DNA of 64,000 nucleotides from Myoxocephalus aenaeus (taxonomy: Eukaryota > Chordata > Actinopteri > Perciformes > Cottidae). The translations under genes and the position numbers were made by a program. Under the pieces are notes generated by a model. That model was not told the DNA's origin. It saw only the letters and a program-made list of their open reading frames with translations, and did not search any database. The stretch spans positions 2,304,501 through 2,368,500 of the forward strand of contig JBAMJR010000350.1 in assembly GCA_038501785.1 (NCBI GenBank). Reading direction: 5' to 3'. This document shows, one piece after another, positions 35,535-47,725 of this stretch (its first letter is position 1; the number at the start of each line of letters is the position of its first letter).

Positions 35535-37837
35535 TAATTTTCACACTGGGAGCTGGGTTTTGTCGATAAAGTTTTTTTTTTTTAATGGCATGCGATCTAC
35601 CCGCACTACCTCCTCGATCGACCAGTAGCAACCCTGGTCTAAAGCCTCACCTAGCATACTGCAAAAACAAATAAATGTAACAGTTTGAAACTGCATAAAG
35701 GATGTGAGCGTTGCTGCCTGTTTTCATATCTATTACGTTTACTAATTAAGCAGAGAACATGGTATGAAAATAAGGATGATGATATTCACAACTCGTCATC
35801 CATACTTGGTCTCCATGTTTCCCTGATGATGCAGTTTGTGCTATACATGTCAAGAAAGCGCCTTAAATGAAACTGCGTCAAACTAAATATTGAATTGAGC
35901 TGAATGGGACTTTGTCCTTGCGAAAGAACTCAGTGGTGCTGCAATATTTTCTTCTCAAGGTCACTTAGAGAGGCGTGTTTTCATTACATTATCCCCCGAC
36001 AAGGAGGAGTGTTTCTCTTTGAAAGGGTGAGCGAAAATAAGACAGAAAAATATGCAATTGGCGAGAGCGAACACAGTTTTGATGACACAACAGATGTTCC
36101 ACCTTTCATAAACCTTGACCCGGGCAAAACAGGAAGAGGACATCAGCAAGAGAAGAGAGCTGATGAAACCTAAGAAAGGTGGAAAAGAGAGAGACAGAGA
36201 GGTTGAAACATAAGAGACAGGAAGTGGGTAAGCACTTTTCATCCCCATATCTTTTTGAAGATGTATTTTTATGATAATCAGGTCCTCCGTATGAGCACAA
36301 GGAGGATGTAACCTGCTTCGTCCACAATATGTCGAAGAGCAGTCAGTAGAGCGTAAGAATGCAGAGGCAGGGAAAATGTGGTGGGGAAGGATGTTTGGAC
36401 AACGCCCGGCTTTTTCCACATAATAAACATCAGGATGCGTCAAAAGTAAACTCTCATCAACTGTAAATCCATTAATTTTACCACAGACACTCTCCAGTTT
36501 ATTATCAGCAGAAGGTGCCACAGCATTCTTCCATTGGACCGGTATTACGAAACCCCAATGGATCAAAACATTTCCCTTTGGACTGAAAGCCAGTAATCCC
36601 GAAAACAGAAGGCCACAGTTCCAAAGGCCCATTTCTCCCTTACATACAAACTCTCCATATATATATTTGTACTGCCATGGAAAAAATGACCCGCCCTACT
36701 CTGCCTCTGGTTGGCTTACCCAGATATTCTTACCTAAACCTATCAAGTCTCGCAGGAGCCCTACTTGTCCATACGAGTCCGGATAAGTATTAACAAGGAT
36801 GAGATGGTAGTGGCATTAGTGAGAAAGAAAAATGTGATATAATTTTGCTGTTGTTAAACCCAGACCACATTCAATTCGTAAAGGATTGACTCCTTTTTTT
36901 TTAATTCTCTGTTCACCGTGGAGACAAGCGATAAAAAAAAAGTAAGCCAGAAATCAAAATTTCAACGTAACACTCTTTGAGTAATTGAAACAAATTGTCA
37001 TTTTTTGTGTGATTTAGTCTTTATCAGTACCATGTACATTTACTTTTAGACCAGCGGCTGATTGTGTGCTTTTTGTGTGCATTTGTGCGTCTCACTTCAT
37101 GTGTTCACAGTATGCAATCACAGAGTATACGTGCATACATGTGAGTGTAAAGGCCTCACACACTTTGACCTCTCCTTGTTCATCCCTTCCCGATAAGAAA
37201 CAAGCTCCATCCATCAAGTTGCAATCCCGTTAGGAGACCCCGCTACAGAAGACCCTCATCACCTTCCGCTAGCTCCCTCTTTACACACCTGCCAAACACA
37301 CCTCCCCACTTCTACATGGCAACAAGATCCTTTTCCTTGTTCCTTTCTGTGGTCTTCCCCACTTATCTTTTGCCAAAACACGAGCTTCTGCCAATTTCTG
37401 ACACCAAAGGACACAGACAACTACCCCAGCCAAACACTGAATGTTACAAGCCAGCCCTAGACCAGACCTGACAAAAACAGAATGTTTTAATCTCCTGCCA
37501 AAAGAGCCTGTTCAACCCTTTGTCTCCCAACATCACGTAATGAAGACCCTGTCAAAAGGTGCTCTATTTCGTATTTGCGTACCATGTTTTATGCTGCTAT
37601 GTGTGTTATATCCTGCACCTCAGTTACGGGTGTGTATATGAAAACATTGTATGACACGCTAGTGGTGTGGATCCAGGGATGACGATGTCAGTCGGTCAAT
37701 CAGTTTGAGATGAGTCCCGAACATCGGACATTGTTTTAAAAGGCATCTGTATTGATAAGGTCGTACCCTTTAACCGTTTGTCACGATATCATATATATAT
37801 ATATTCTGTCCTGGATCTGCACCTCAACACAAGAAGG

Positions 37838-37877
37838 TTCAGAACTTCAGCAATGATATCATTGCTGAAGTTCTGAA
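37838..37877. repeat. Perfect 40-bp palindrome, no loop
   Basis: TTCAGAACTTCAGCAATGAT is followed directly by its exact reverse complement. Confidence 0.95.
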
Positions 37878-38493
37878 AGCATCAACTTCATTGTGAAATT
37901 AAACAAAATGGGTAGGTGACCAAGAACCCAATGGTTGGTTGGATTTGGATCCTCACCCCGACTACAATCTTGCTAGAGCTGATGGGATAGTTGGCTCACT
38001 TGGATGAAGTGTTTGCAAGTGTGATTGCTATAAATTCATATTTACAGATCCTCACAAATATTGACAGTGTAGCAATACTTACATCAGAAACACAAAAAAA
38101 CTAAGACGTTCACAACCAAATAGAAGATACCATGGCTAATTATTTTAGTTAAGAAAACCTTTTTATTTATTATTTTTTAGTAGCTTCTTTGTTAAATGTT
38201 TAAGAACGGTAACTCATATTTATTCTTTGAATATTGTGGGCTCTAAAATATGATGAAAGTATTACTCATCCTGATACCTCGGCAGTGCCAATGGCACCAT
38301 GTCTTACTCACCTGCATTCTAACAGACATGATCTGTGTGTGTCTCTCTTGTTTTTTATGCCTTTACAGAGAAGAGCAGAAAAGAGAAGAGAAAAACTGAA
38401 ATAAGAGGTAAAGCAGAGGGCAGATGAGAGCTGTGGTGAGCATTGGCTGTGCTCAATAGCAAAACCATGGCAACCCATCAGTGTTACCTTGAA

Positions 38494-38640
38494 CCATGGA
38501 TGAGAAGTGGATACAGCGTTGGAGGCGGGGCGCCGTTCGTTCCTATGAAAGTGGCTGAGTGTTGCACAAAGCCAAAAAAGATTGACTTCAACGTATATAA
38601 TTACCCGGACCTTCTGGCCCATAGTGCAAGAGCTCTATGA
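38494..38640 (+). repeat. Dispersed repeat related to 15117-15205
   Basis: The better preserved of the two copies. It continues into TATATAATTACCCGGACC and GAGCTCTATGAGCCCCATTG, strings I associate with a fish repeat. It has no coding signal. Confidence 0.6.
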
Positions 38641-39399
38641 GCCCCATTGATGGATTTTACAACTTTTAAGAACCTTTAAAAAGTATTCGTTGAGTTACAG
38701 ACCCTTTCAGCCTCTTTCCCAATGTAAGTATGGGAAAAGTCTTTTTGGACCAAATGACATCACAGGACTGATCTGAAAGTGTGTTATTCCACAGTTTCAG
38801 CTACTATGTCAAATTAGCCCCAAAAGAAAAGTAGTAATGCTTTAAAATATAAAAATTGGTGATGAGGCTTTGCTACCCGGTTCAATTCATGTTTCTATTT
38901 TTGACAGCTGCTGCTATTTTCAGTCTGTAAATTGACTTGCAACTCCAGAAATGTCTCACTTAGTACATATTTAAGTTACAAATAAATTGTGTGCAAATTT
39001 AAAAGTATTCTATGGTTTCAAAAAATCCAGTATCGGTTCAACTCAAAAGGTATGCTCAACAGAATGAAGCAGCTCCATCAAGAGAGATATTCAAATATAT
39101 CTCAATTCATTGAAAGAGATGTTAATGATGGGTGAAGGTCTCAACTATGAATAAAGATTAAAAAATGTGATGTAAAACTGGGATTTTTTCCTTCCAGTAA
39201 AATGGGTAGCGGCGGGGTGTGATTGTGCACAGAAAGAGCACAATCATTTGAGATGAACAGTGAGGATGAGAAAGCACTACCTCTTAAGTGAGTGCCATGG
39301 ACAACCCTTTACCTCAGACAATATATACAGACTGAAGCAGACACACAAACAGGTGAACAAATGGCTATAATTAGCTGTACGGATCAATAAGACTTCAAA

Positions 39400-39790
39400 T
39401 TAAACACACTTATCACCGACAGTCTGTGACTCCTGGCTGACAACATCGTGGAACTTTATAACACTGTTTACTGTAGGTGTGTTTCCCCAACAAACTCTCA
39501 CTCCCAACTCGTCAATTACCGACATTTGGTCAGTTCCCCCCTCGACATCGGAGATTGACGGACTAGGTACCCCTCTAAAGTTAGTAACTTGTTGGGACGG
39601 CGTGCCAACATACACTCGTTACATGCATAATGTGCTTTCAAAATAAACTTCCATCTTCAGGAAGTTAGATATGGGCAACAAAACAAAAAGCACCACGTTA
39701 GCTTGACTTATCAGCGACTCACGTCCCTACCGCGTTACAAACGAGTTACGGGACTAACGACGAACGTGACCAATGGTTGACGTGAGAAAA
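39400..39790. repeat. Possible dispersed repeat, CpG-rich
   Basis: The stretch around TAACTTGTTGGGACGGCGTG and CCCTACCGCGTTACAAACGA looks familiar as interspersed fish sequence and has higher CpG than its flanks. I see no ends or target duplication; a weak call from recall only. Confidence 0.3.
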
Positions 39791-41459
39791 TGTAATTGTT
39801 TACTTTTAGTTTTGCACGGGAAACTATCACCTGCTCTCCACCACATCTTCCACCTACTGACACTGAAGGACTTTTTACCATGTCACATGCTCTAGCGGTC
39901 CACTAATGCCGCTGGAGGGTTTACATTAGAGTCGAGTCAGCTGAAAGTCCGAAACGTTGCATACAGCCGCTAGAAGGGGGTGGGGGGGGCTCCGTACGGT
40001 CGTCGGTATTTGATGAGTTGGGAGTGACAATAAGTTGGTTTTCCCAATGGAGACATGAGGAGAAATGGAACACTATTAGCTGGGGTCTCAGGGAGCACTT
40101 AACACTGACAGAGACAGAGAGAAGAAACAAGAGGGGAGGTGCAGCCTGTGTGCTTGTAGGGGTGGGTTTAATGTATTTGTCGAGGCCAAAGTTTATTCCA
40201 TCATTAATACTGCTATGATGCCTGCTGGAAGGAGGCAACAACAGCTGGAGCTGCTCTCACAATCGCAGACTTTTGTTGCCTTCAAATGTATTTTTGATAA
40301 CAGGAAATTGAGTGCTGGATGCTCTCTGCATCGAAGCAGTTTAAGCCGTGCTGCCATGTGGCTGCATTTAAAACTCAATCAATTGAAGTGGTATTGGTCC
40401 ACTGGTTTTCCTTTTTTTCCAATTTCAACAAGAAATGGCTTTTCAATGCAAAGTGTTTAGCATTTCCAATCAGGAATTTTGACGGAACTTCTTGTGTTGT
40501 AGTATTTCATCGCTAACTGAACTCACTTTAAGAATGAGCAAGGGGTAGATTTAAATGCTGGGGTGTATGTAGAAAGCTTGAAATCCCAACAGTCATAGCG
40601 GTTAGAGGTGAGTAACTGATGATGATGAGCATGTACAAATGCATATTATGTTGTTCAATGACACATTGAGATTCAACTTGACATGGGTGTTATGTCCTCT
40701 GTGTGTTTAAGGCAGACCTGTGATTTCATGACATTGCCCTCCATAATATATGCAGCTTACATCAGCACATACTGGTGCTCTGTGTCCAGTACAATAAAGC
40801 AGGGCTGAAATCAAGAAGAAAAAAAAAAAAACAGATGACACCACAGGCAGGAAATATGTCAAAGTCCCATGAACACTTTGTGATGTGTTTCTATTGAAAT
40901 ACATAAAATACCATATTACATAGGGAGAACAATGGTAACAATATGTATTGTTATATAAGGGACATTAAATTACATGGCAGGTAATTTCTTGCTCTTGAGC
41001 TTCAACAGAACCGAGTAAGCCTTTTCTGAATTGTTCCGCCATTAAACCTCAAAATAGACCCGATTTAGGTCACGTGAATATGCATGTGTTTGTTTGTCTG
41101 TGTTGACCTGTCAAGGGTTGACCACACCCAATGCTTACCATCAGTAGTTGGCTTTACTCTGCGCTGTCTTATTTAAATTAATTTCATAACCGCTAACAAT
41201 ACAAGATGTAAATAGAAATAAAATACTCTCTTTCACTCTTAGGATGTTGAATATTTTCATAAACTACTGCAGAAAGATCATTATGCTTCCAATTTTGTGG
41301 ACTCTATTTTTACTCACCGCGTGCATGTGCATCTCACAATGATGACAACATGTCTTTATAGTACCACACTGATATCATTGTGCTCCTCGACGAGTGATAC
41401 AAAACAACTTTGTTAAAGCAGGCGTTGGAGAAATACAAACAAGTTGGGATATGTGGGAA

Positions 41460-42060
41460 AGACTGCTGTCCTGGTATGGATGGAGAGAGGGAAAAGGAAA
41501 AGGGACAACAACAAAAAACAGGGTGAATGATTGAGATACAAAGTAGTTGAGGGAGGGAGGAGAGCAAAGATGAAGAGAGAGTGGGGGGGAGAGTGAGAGA
41601 GAGAGAGAGAGGAGACAGTGGAGGGGTAGGAACAACGAGGAGAAAAGGTGGTGCTGTTAGGGTATGGGTGCTGGGGAGGGAGAGCACTGTGGAGGCCAGA
41701 AAAACAAGCAGAAAATAAACAGATCGAAGGAGAGAAGGGAGAAAAACAGGCCGATAGGGAGAAAGAGGCACGGAGGGCTGGAGGCAAACTCAGCATGAGC
41801 TGGAGTGAGGAAACAGGGACAGAGAGGAAGGAAAAAACCCAGGGAGAGAGAGAGAGAGAGGAAAATAAAAACCCAAGATGGAAACAAGAAAAGAAAACAG
41901 AGGATGAATCTAAAACAAAAAGGGAATTTAGAAAAGTGTCCCCCTCATTGCCTGTGTCAACGTATGGTATGTGGTTGAGAAGGGTGAGACAAAAGAGTGA
42001 GACAGACAATCAAGGTGAGGAGCAGAGAAAAACACAGAAAAGGGAGAAAAAAATTAAATA
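41460..42060. repeat. Long purine-rich strand asymmetry
   Basis: About 600 bp in which the plus strand is dominated by A and G, with several GAGAGA runs (41590-41612, 41839-41860). It is the longest such tract in the window. Confidence 0.7.
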
Positions 42061-42183
42061 AGCAGGAGAGATGGCTGAATTGGCTGTCAGAGCTCTCCTG
42101 TCTTTATTACATTTCTATAGAGCTGTTTGGAAGGAACAAAGACTATGTCTTCAATGTGTGTGGGTCCTAGGAGCCCAAGGCTA

Positions 42184-42206
42184 CGTGTGTGTGTGTGTGT
42201 GTGTGC
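42184..42206. repeat. (GT)n microsatellite
   Basis: About 11 GT units. Confidence 0.9.
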
Positions 42207-44064
42207 AGATAGTACATGCATACCCTGGAACAGGGCGCTCACTGCTTGCCGATGGGTTCTTTTCATCGGCGCCCAAGGCTCAACCTTCAGCTAACATAAG
42301 AGAAGCACAAGGCCAGCAGGACTGAATAAGAGACACACACTCAAAGAAATGAACATGTCTTCCTACGCCTCCTCTCCATTTCTCCCTCCCTCTTCCTCCT
42401 CCATACTTTCCTTTGTCACATTCTTCTGACCTGTCATTCTTCTGCAGTAGAAGACAAGGTCACTGGGAGGCGGATATATCTCTATATCTACACAGCATAC
42501 ACAGAGTACCAGAGACAACTTCTGTCCCTAAAGGAAAAGTGACATTTTTGGACAATTTTCTGGAGAGTCTGTCCGTCACTGTGAGGCAATAAGACGTGAC
42601 TCCAAGTCACAGACCCACACCACAACTTGCCATTTTAGTGTTTCAGTGTCTGGTTTAATCACACAAGATCAGAGTTCGCATTCACCAAATACTTTCCGTC
42701 ACTGATTGAATTATTTTTAAAACAGAAAAATCTGAAGGCTGTCATTTTGACGCCTGGAGGCTGGGTCCCAGAGCGTGGCTGGTACAGAGGGAGCTGCGCA
42801 GTGCTTGCAGGATTGGGAAAAACACATGTTCAGAGAGTCTGGTAAGTCCTGTCTCCAGTGTGGCAGCAGAGCACGCGTTCAACACTCCAAACTAAATTAA
42901 AACGCCCAAGAGATTTTATTCATTTGTTGACAATCCTTTCATCTGGTGCATACCAAGTACAGTAGCAGAGGTATGCTTTAAATGTCAGTTAGCTGCGGTA
43001 CTGTTTAACAAATAAATAAAACAGAAAGACAGAATGAACAGTAAACCTATCTGACATAGACACTGACATGATGATGACGACAAATGTGTCTCCCTGTGTT
43101 TGCCTAGGTCTGCGTCCTTCTTTAGGATATGCATTTGGCAGGTCCAGAGCGATGTAGAAATACAGAACAATCCAAGCTCCACAACACCCAATTTCAAATT
43201 CCACCACACATACTATTAATTACCTTCTACAGGTGCAATAATTTAGTGGTATATTACATTGGTTAGAAAGTGACCTCTCGCTATTCTTGAAGAAAGAAGG
43301 GCCGAACGAGTGGAGTTCGGTGACTTGCTCCACCCCGAGGGACCATCGGAGTTTGGATTTAGATTTCCTTCTTCGCAGTGAAAGTCGGACTACATTCATT
43401 GACTGATTGTAGCAAAAAGAAAACAAGTCCCTAATCCTAAATGAGGGTATTTTAGTGGCTGTCCTCAAGACCAGCATTGAATTTAATGTGAGCATGAGGA
43501 TAAGCATAGAGAAATGTAGAACGTTACCCACCAAGTCCCTCAAGTGTGGGTTTTTTATCCGTCCCCACTGCTGCTAGGAGACCTGCTGCAGCGACTTTCA
43601 CCTTCTCCAGAGTTCAAGTGCAGATAAAAAGGTTGCCCAATATGTCCCAATAACGACACTTCTTAGAGAGAGAAGCCTGTACGAAAGGGGAGCTACTGCT
43701 CCGATGGACACAAGTACACTAGTACTGGTCCCCATTCCTCGTACGTGGTTCAACTAAGTCGATCAAATGTCCTATTATCCATCTTAAATTACCCCGATGA
43801 TTGACGTCGGGCTAACTCGGTTACTCAAAGGCTGATCTGCGCTCAATCAGTTTCGTTAATTCGAACCAGACATCAGTCATCTGGATAATTGCGCGTGCAC
43901 GCTCCTCTTCAAAAGGGGAAATAGTCGAGCACTGAATCCATGATCTTCTAACGCTGCAATAGCAAATAAACTCAAAGGACAAGACACTTTTGTCTCCGCT
44001 GACGAGCAGGAGATGATCATGAACGCATATGAGGAAGTCAAGAGCATAATCATGGCAAAGTCTA

Positions 44065-44126
44065 AAGCTGCGTTCACACCAAAAGTGTTGTGAATATTTG
44101 CAACGCTTTTGGTTTGAACGCAGCTT
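44065..44126. mobile_element. Palindromic 62-bp MITE, PIF/Harbinger-like
   Basis: AAGCTGCGTTCACACCAAAAG at the left and its near-exact complement (CTTTTGGTTTGAACGCAGCT plus T) at the right, with about 20 bp between. Taking the ends as AGCTGCG..CGCAGCT, both flanks read TAA, a three-base TWA duplication typical of PIF/Harbinger. The terminal sequence is related to that of 10481-11101. Confidence 0.75.
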
Positions 44127-44511
44127 AACACCACTGTTGTGAGGGAAAAATGACAACATATTTAAAATGTGCCTGCTGGCAGCAGGCTTTCAGAATAAGT
44201 AGATAAAAACAAGCCCAAAGAGTATCTAATTGATACAAATGAATATATACTTATGAGGATATATGTACTGTATGTGCGTATGTATCATGTACTATGTGTA
44301 TATACATGTATCTGTAGATTGCCATATAACTGAGTTTGAATATGTGTATGGGAGGATCAGTATGTATGTATTCTTAATCAGAAATTAATTCAATCAATTG
44401 CAGTGAAGCAGTGAACATAAATTGTGTGTGATTCTCTGTATCTGATATTCTGTAAGTCCACCTTAACAATATTCTACAATAAATTATATGTATGGTGTAC
44501 TAATAACACTG

Positions 44512-44830
44512 TCATATAATTATGAGTGCTTTCAACACATCCATAAGTTTCTTAAGCGCTAAATAAACATTCCGAACAGCACGGCATGCAGCGGCTTTCC
44601 CGATGTTCTCCGCATCGCCGACACTGTACAAACACGTACCACTCACAAAAAAGCGCAAGGCTGTGATCCAGTCTGCATACAGTATGTGATCCACTCTATG
44701 CATACAGTATGTGAGACGGACAATGCTCGGCTGCGCCGTGTGGTGTTCAATGTACGGCTTGAGAAGGTCTCGTAAATAAATGATTCCTTGTTTTCAGAAT
44801 CGATAGCGCTCGTACAGGAAGTCATGATGT
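44512..44830 (-). pseudogene. PIF/Harbinger transposase relic
   Basis: One minus-strand frame (44512-44703) contains ALRFFVSGTCLYSVGDAENI followed by GKAAACRAVRNV, which I recognise as the N-terminal helix-rich part of Harbinger (HARBI1-like) transposases. An overlapping frame (44643-44825) supplies the preceding segment, including TRRSRALSVSHTVC. The two are out of frame. The junction coincides with a direct duplication of GCATACAGTATGTGA at about 44676-44714, which probably broke the gene. The DDE catalytic part is not found. It would have acted in the nucleus together with the element's Myb-like partner protein; none is seen here. Confidence 0.7.
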
Positions 44831-47489
44831 GTGAACGGATCTTGCCGATCTCGAAGGACTCTCTCCCTATAAAACTAATATCGCTCCTTCATCAATGAGG
44901 AAGGAAGCTGGCATTTTTGTCCGGTGGGAGTGGTCAGCTTATCCAGTGAATTTCAGTAAGCCTGCGCTGGAGCAGGTTAAGGGATTTGGATGTGTTGCTA
45001 TGGTGATTTTTCCAAACTTGCTTTGTGGAACCGAAAAGCCTGACCTGCGTCATCTTATCCTGAAAATTATCCGGCTAACTCAGTCGCCAGGTACGAGGAA
45101 TAGGGCCCTGGCGTCCATCGTCTGATAAACAGCACTATTTGTTCGTGCCGCGAGCTAGCAACAGCTACCGTCTGTACTCTAAGGACGCATTGGTTGTTCC
45201 TCAAAAACACTCCAGCAGTCAAAGTTGCACAAATTGAGTGAGGTTAATTTCACTTTCAGTCCAAAATTCCCACATGTTTTGACTCAGCCCTACGTGATTA
45301 CCTCTAGGAATTTCCTCTAAACCGCTTTTCTCATTGTATTCATGTTGAAACCACCTAACTCAGTGAATCGTAACCCAATCTGAATAAATATGTAAATGGC
45401 AATAAAAATGGCACTTATATAATTAGCATGGAGCACGACTTATGGTGCTGTGAAAACAAGCTTCTAATGTCTCCACCATCTCATACGGCGGGCGGTTCAT
45501 TCATTTATTTCCAGTGGACGTCATGCGGAGTTCTAAAAGCTCTCAAAATCCATTTACAGACTTCCGATTTGAGTGGGTGTTTATGTGCATATGATAGAGA
45601 GAGAAAGATGGATAAATAGACACGGGCGTACAAATGGAACAGTTTTATATCTCCGCCAGCTGGTAATCAGACTTCAAAAACACAGCAAGAGGGTTGTGTT
45701 CCACTAAGTGCCGATTGATCGCTGTGTGAGCGTGGTCCATGTGTGTGAAAAGATGGGTGATGTTTTGACTGATCCTGCCAGATAGACACACATACACACT
45801 TGTCTCGCCTGTGTCTCATCTTCGGTGCCGTCGCTCTTCTTCTTCATCACCCCCCTCGTTCTCTCTGCTTCAATCCCTCGCTCTAAGGAGTGGGTGTGCT
45901 CTCTGCTGTCCTTCTCCAATCTTCCTCCTCAGTGTGTGTCCACCGCTACCATGGACACCGCACACCCACAGACACACCCCCACACCCTGCCTTTCTCGCT
46001 CTCTCTTTCCCACAACTTCTTTGCTTACTCCTCCTCTGCTCCCACTTCTCTTCATTAAGCCTCCACCATCTCATCTTTGCCTCCTGCTTAGTGCTCACTT
46101 ATCAAAGCTACACTTGAAGCGCAGGTGGAGATCAGCGGAGAGATGGGTCAGATAAGACAGATAAAGAGTGTGTGTGAGTGAAAACAACGCATCTCTGTTC
46201 ATTTGTGTCTACACATGTGTGTGTGTTTTTGGACGTGGGATTAGTGTATTTTCTTTTTTGCCTGGAGCGATGTCGGATGGACACTGAGTCCAAAGCAGCT
46301 TCATCCTCTGTCTCCATCAAAACAAAGCAATTACACAGTCACAGACACGAGGGCGCCACCCCTGACAGCACACACACAAAGAGGGTCGACAAGCCTTTGA
46401 TCTGGACTACCGATAAGCTCAATATTGAAAAAATAACTATCTCCTTTTAAATAAAATGTCCAATATGACGTTATCTCCTACATGATCTCCTACAATCCAG
46501 GCCAGGTGGGTAAACAAAACACATTTTGAAAAGCTCTGAATATGCTGACCAAGAGCATAGCACGAACACTAAGATCAGTAAGAAAATGAATAATGCTTTA
46601 CCCCTGTGCAAAGTTGCTTGTAGTTTCATGGGAAAGGGCATTGTGCACGTGGGCCATGTGGCCAAGTTGTGCAGAGTAGCCTTATTGGAGAGACCAAGTA
46701 GAATGTACGAACGATAACATATATCGTAGGTTATGCGATTCGACGGCCCCTTAGTTGGAAAATATTGAAATTCCCCCACTGACAATGTTGCTTTAAGAAA
46801 AACAGCAATAAACGAAATTATCGTTCAAAATGTTTATGGACTGGAAATGGCACTGTTGCAATATCCATAAGCCACAATGTATGCTCTATTTTACAGAAGG
46901 GCATACTGAGATCAATAAATTAGATTAAATCAAACTGGTAGTTACTGTCCTAGTCCAGTCTCGAATCTGATGTACGCTAGCATGTTATTTCTTTTTTCAA
47001 AGAAAGAGAAAGACTGAATGTAGCACGGAATTCATACCAGGCCTGGCATGATTGAATATCGTTCCGTTATCGTGGACACGTAAGGATCATTATTGTGGCC
47101 CACCTATATTGTGGTGAACTATAATCGTGTCATATTGCTCAAGCCTACGGCTCCTCCGTTTGGTTTCTGTGCTTTCTGTGCTCCAGGGCTGCAGACCTGA
47201 TTGAGTGTAATCAGCGGCATTGGACACACCTGGGCCTGGTGTGCCCCATACAATTAAGCCTGAGCAGCAGCAGCCTTTTTCTTTTTTTTTTGTCACAGTT
47301 TAAGAGCCAGGCTGTGACACAACAATTAATGTAATGTAGCCAACTGCCATAAACTCATGTATGACTTAATGTATGGTATTATAAGGTCTCGCTTTACTTC
47401 TTCCTTCGCCCTTGTGGTTGCACTGGTCAGGGATCAAATAAACAATATAGGTCCTATTTTAATTGTGCAATAAGCTCAAAGCTTTAGGT
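44831..47489. other. No gene recognised
   Basis: 44880-45130 may still belong to the Harbinger element but shows no readable motif. 45790-46080 is pyrimidine-rich. The rest is unassigned. Confidence 0.45.
45790..46080. repeat. Pyrimidine-rich tract
   Basis: The plus strand is mostly C and T over about 290 bp, with CACACC and CTCTCT runs. Confidence 0.65.
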
Positions 47490-47725
47490 CAGGGATACTC
47501 AACTTGCTTTTCCCAGGGGCCACTTTTGCAAAATTACAAGAGACCAGTGGTCAGTTAATAAACAAACATTCAACTTTCAAAAAAAGTATTACTTTTTTCA
47601 TGCACTCAAGCACCTATTGTACATTTACAATTGTTCCTATATGTGAATCAATTCATTTTCATTGTGAATTAGAAAATGGTCGGCGGGCAGACTGTTAACC
47701 GACTAATTCCAGATGTTAATTTGAT
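47490..47725. mobile_element. Possible hAT end fragment
   Basis: Starts CAGGGATACTCAACTTGCTT and continues into CCCAGGGGCCACTTTTGCAA, which resembles hAT termini of the CAGGGGT(A/C)TCAA type. No opposite end or 8-bp duplication was found, so the copy is truncated or the call is wrong. Confidence 0.5.

Larger units (their letters stand above)
28428..35636 (-). mobile_element. 7.2-kb hAT transposon with exact 8-bp TSD and nested insertions
   Basis: The left end is CAGGGGTGCCCAC at 28428; the right end GCAACCCTG ends at 35636. Both ends are followed inward by GATCTACC-type subterminal sequence (about 28486 and, inverted, about 35594). The flanking 8 bp are identical, GTCTAAAG at 28420-28427 and 35637-35644. 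Minus-strand transposase remnants sit at both ends: the core region at 35124-35534 and the C-terminus at about 28675-28781. The middle has been displaced by nested elements (second hAT arm, inverted hAT block, solo LTR, microsatellites and about 4 kb without recognised TE ends). The matching flanks say the whole block was a single insertion that later grew. Confidence 0.85.
35645..39399. other. No gene recognised; right flank of the hAT
   Basis: Contains the palindrome at 37838-37877 and the repeat at 38494-38640. A 223-residue minus-strand frame at 35961-36632 shows no motif I know and is probably chance. Confidence 0.45.
39800..44060. other. No gene recognised; includes a 600-bp purine tract
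   Basis: Apart from the GA tract and a short (GT)n at 42184, nothing assignable. Frames at 41334-42061 are translations of the low-complexity tract. Confidence 0.45.

Noticed and set aside
35961..36632. 223-residue minus-strand open frame, the longest outside mobile elements
   Set aside because: No recognisable domain, mixed hydrophobic and low-complexity composition, no splice-site or homolog argument available; length alone in 64 kb is not convincing.
43250..43700. Candidate structural RNA gene around the CpG-containing stretch
   Set aside because: No snRNA, tRNA or rRNA landmark could be identified.
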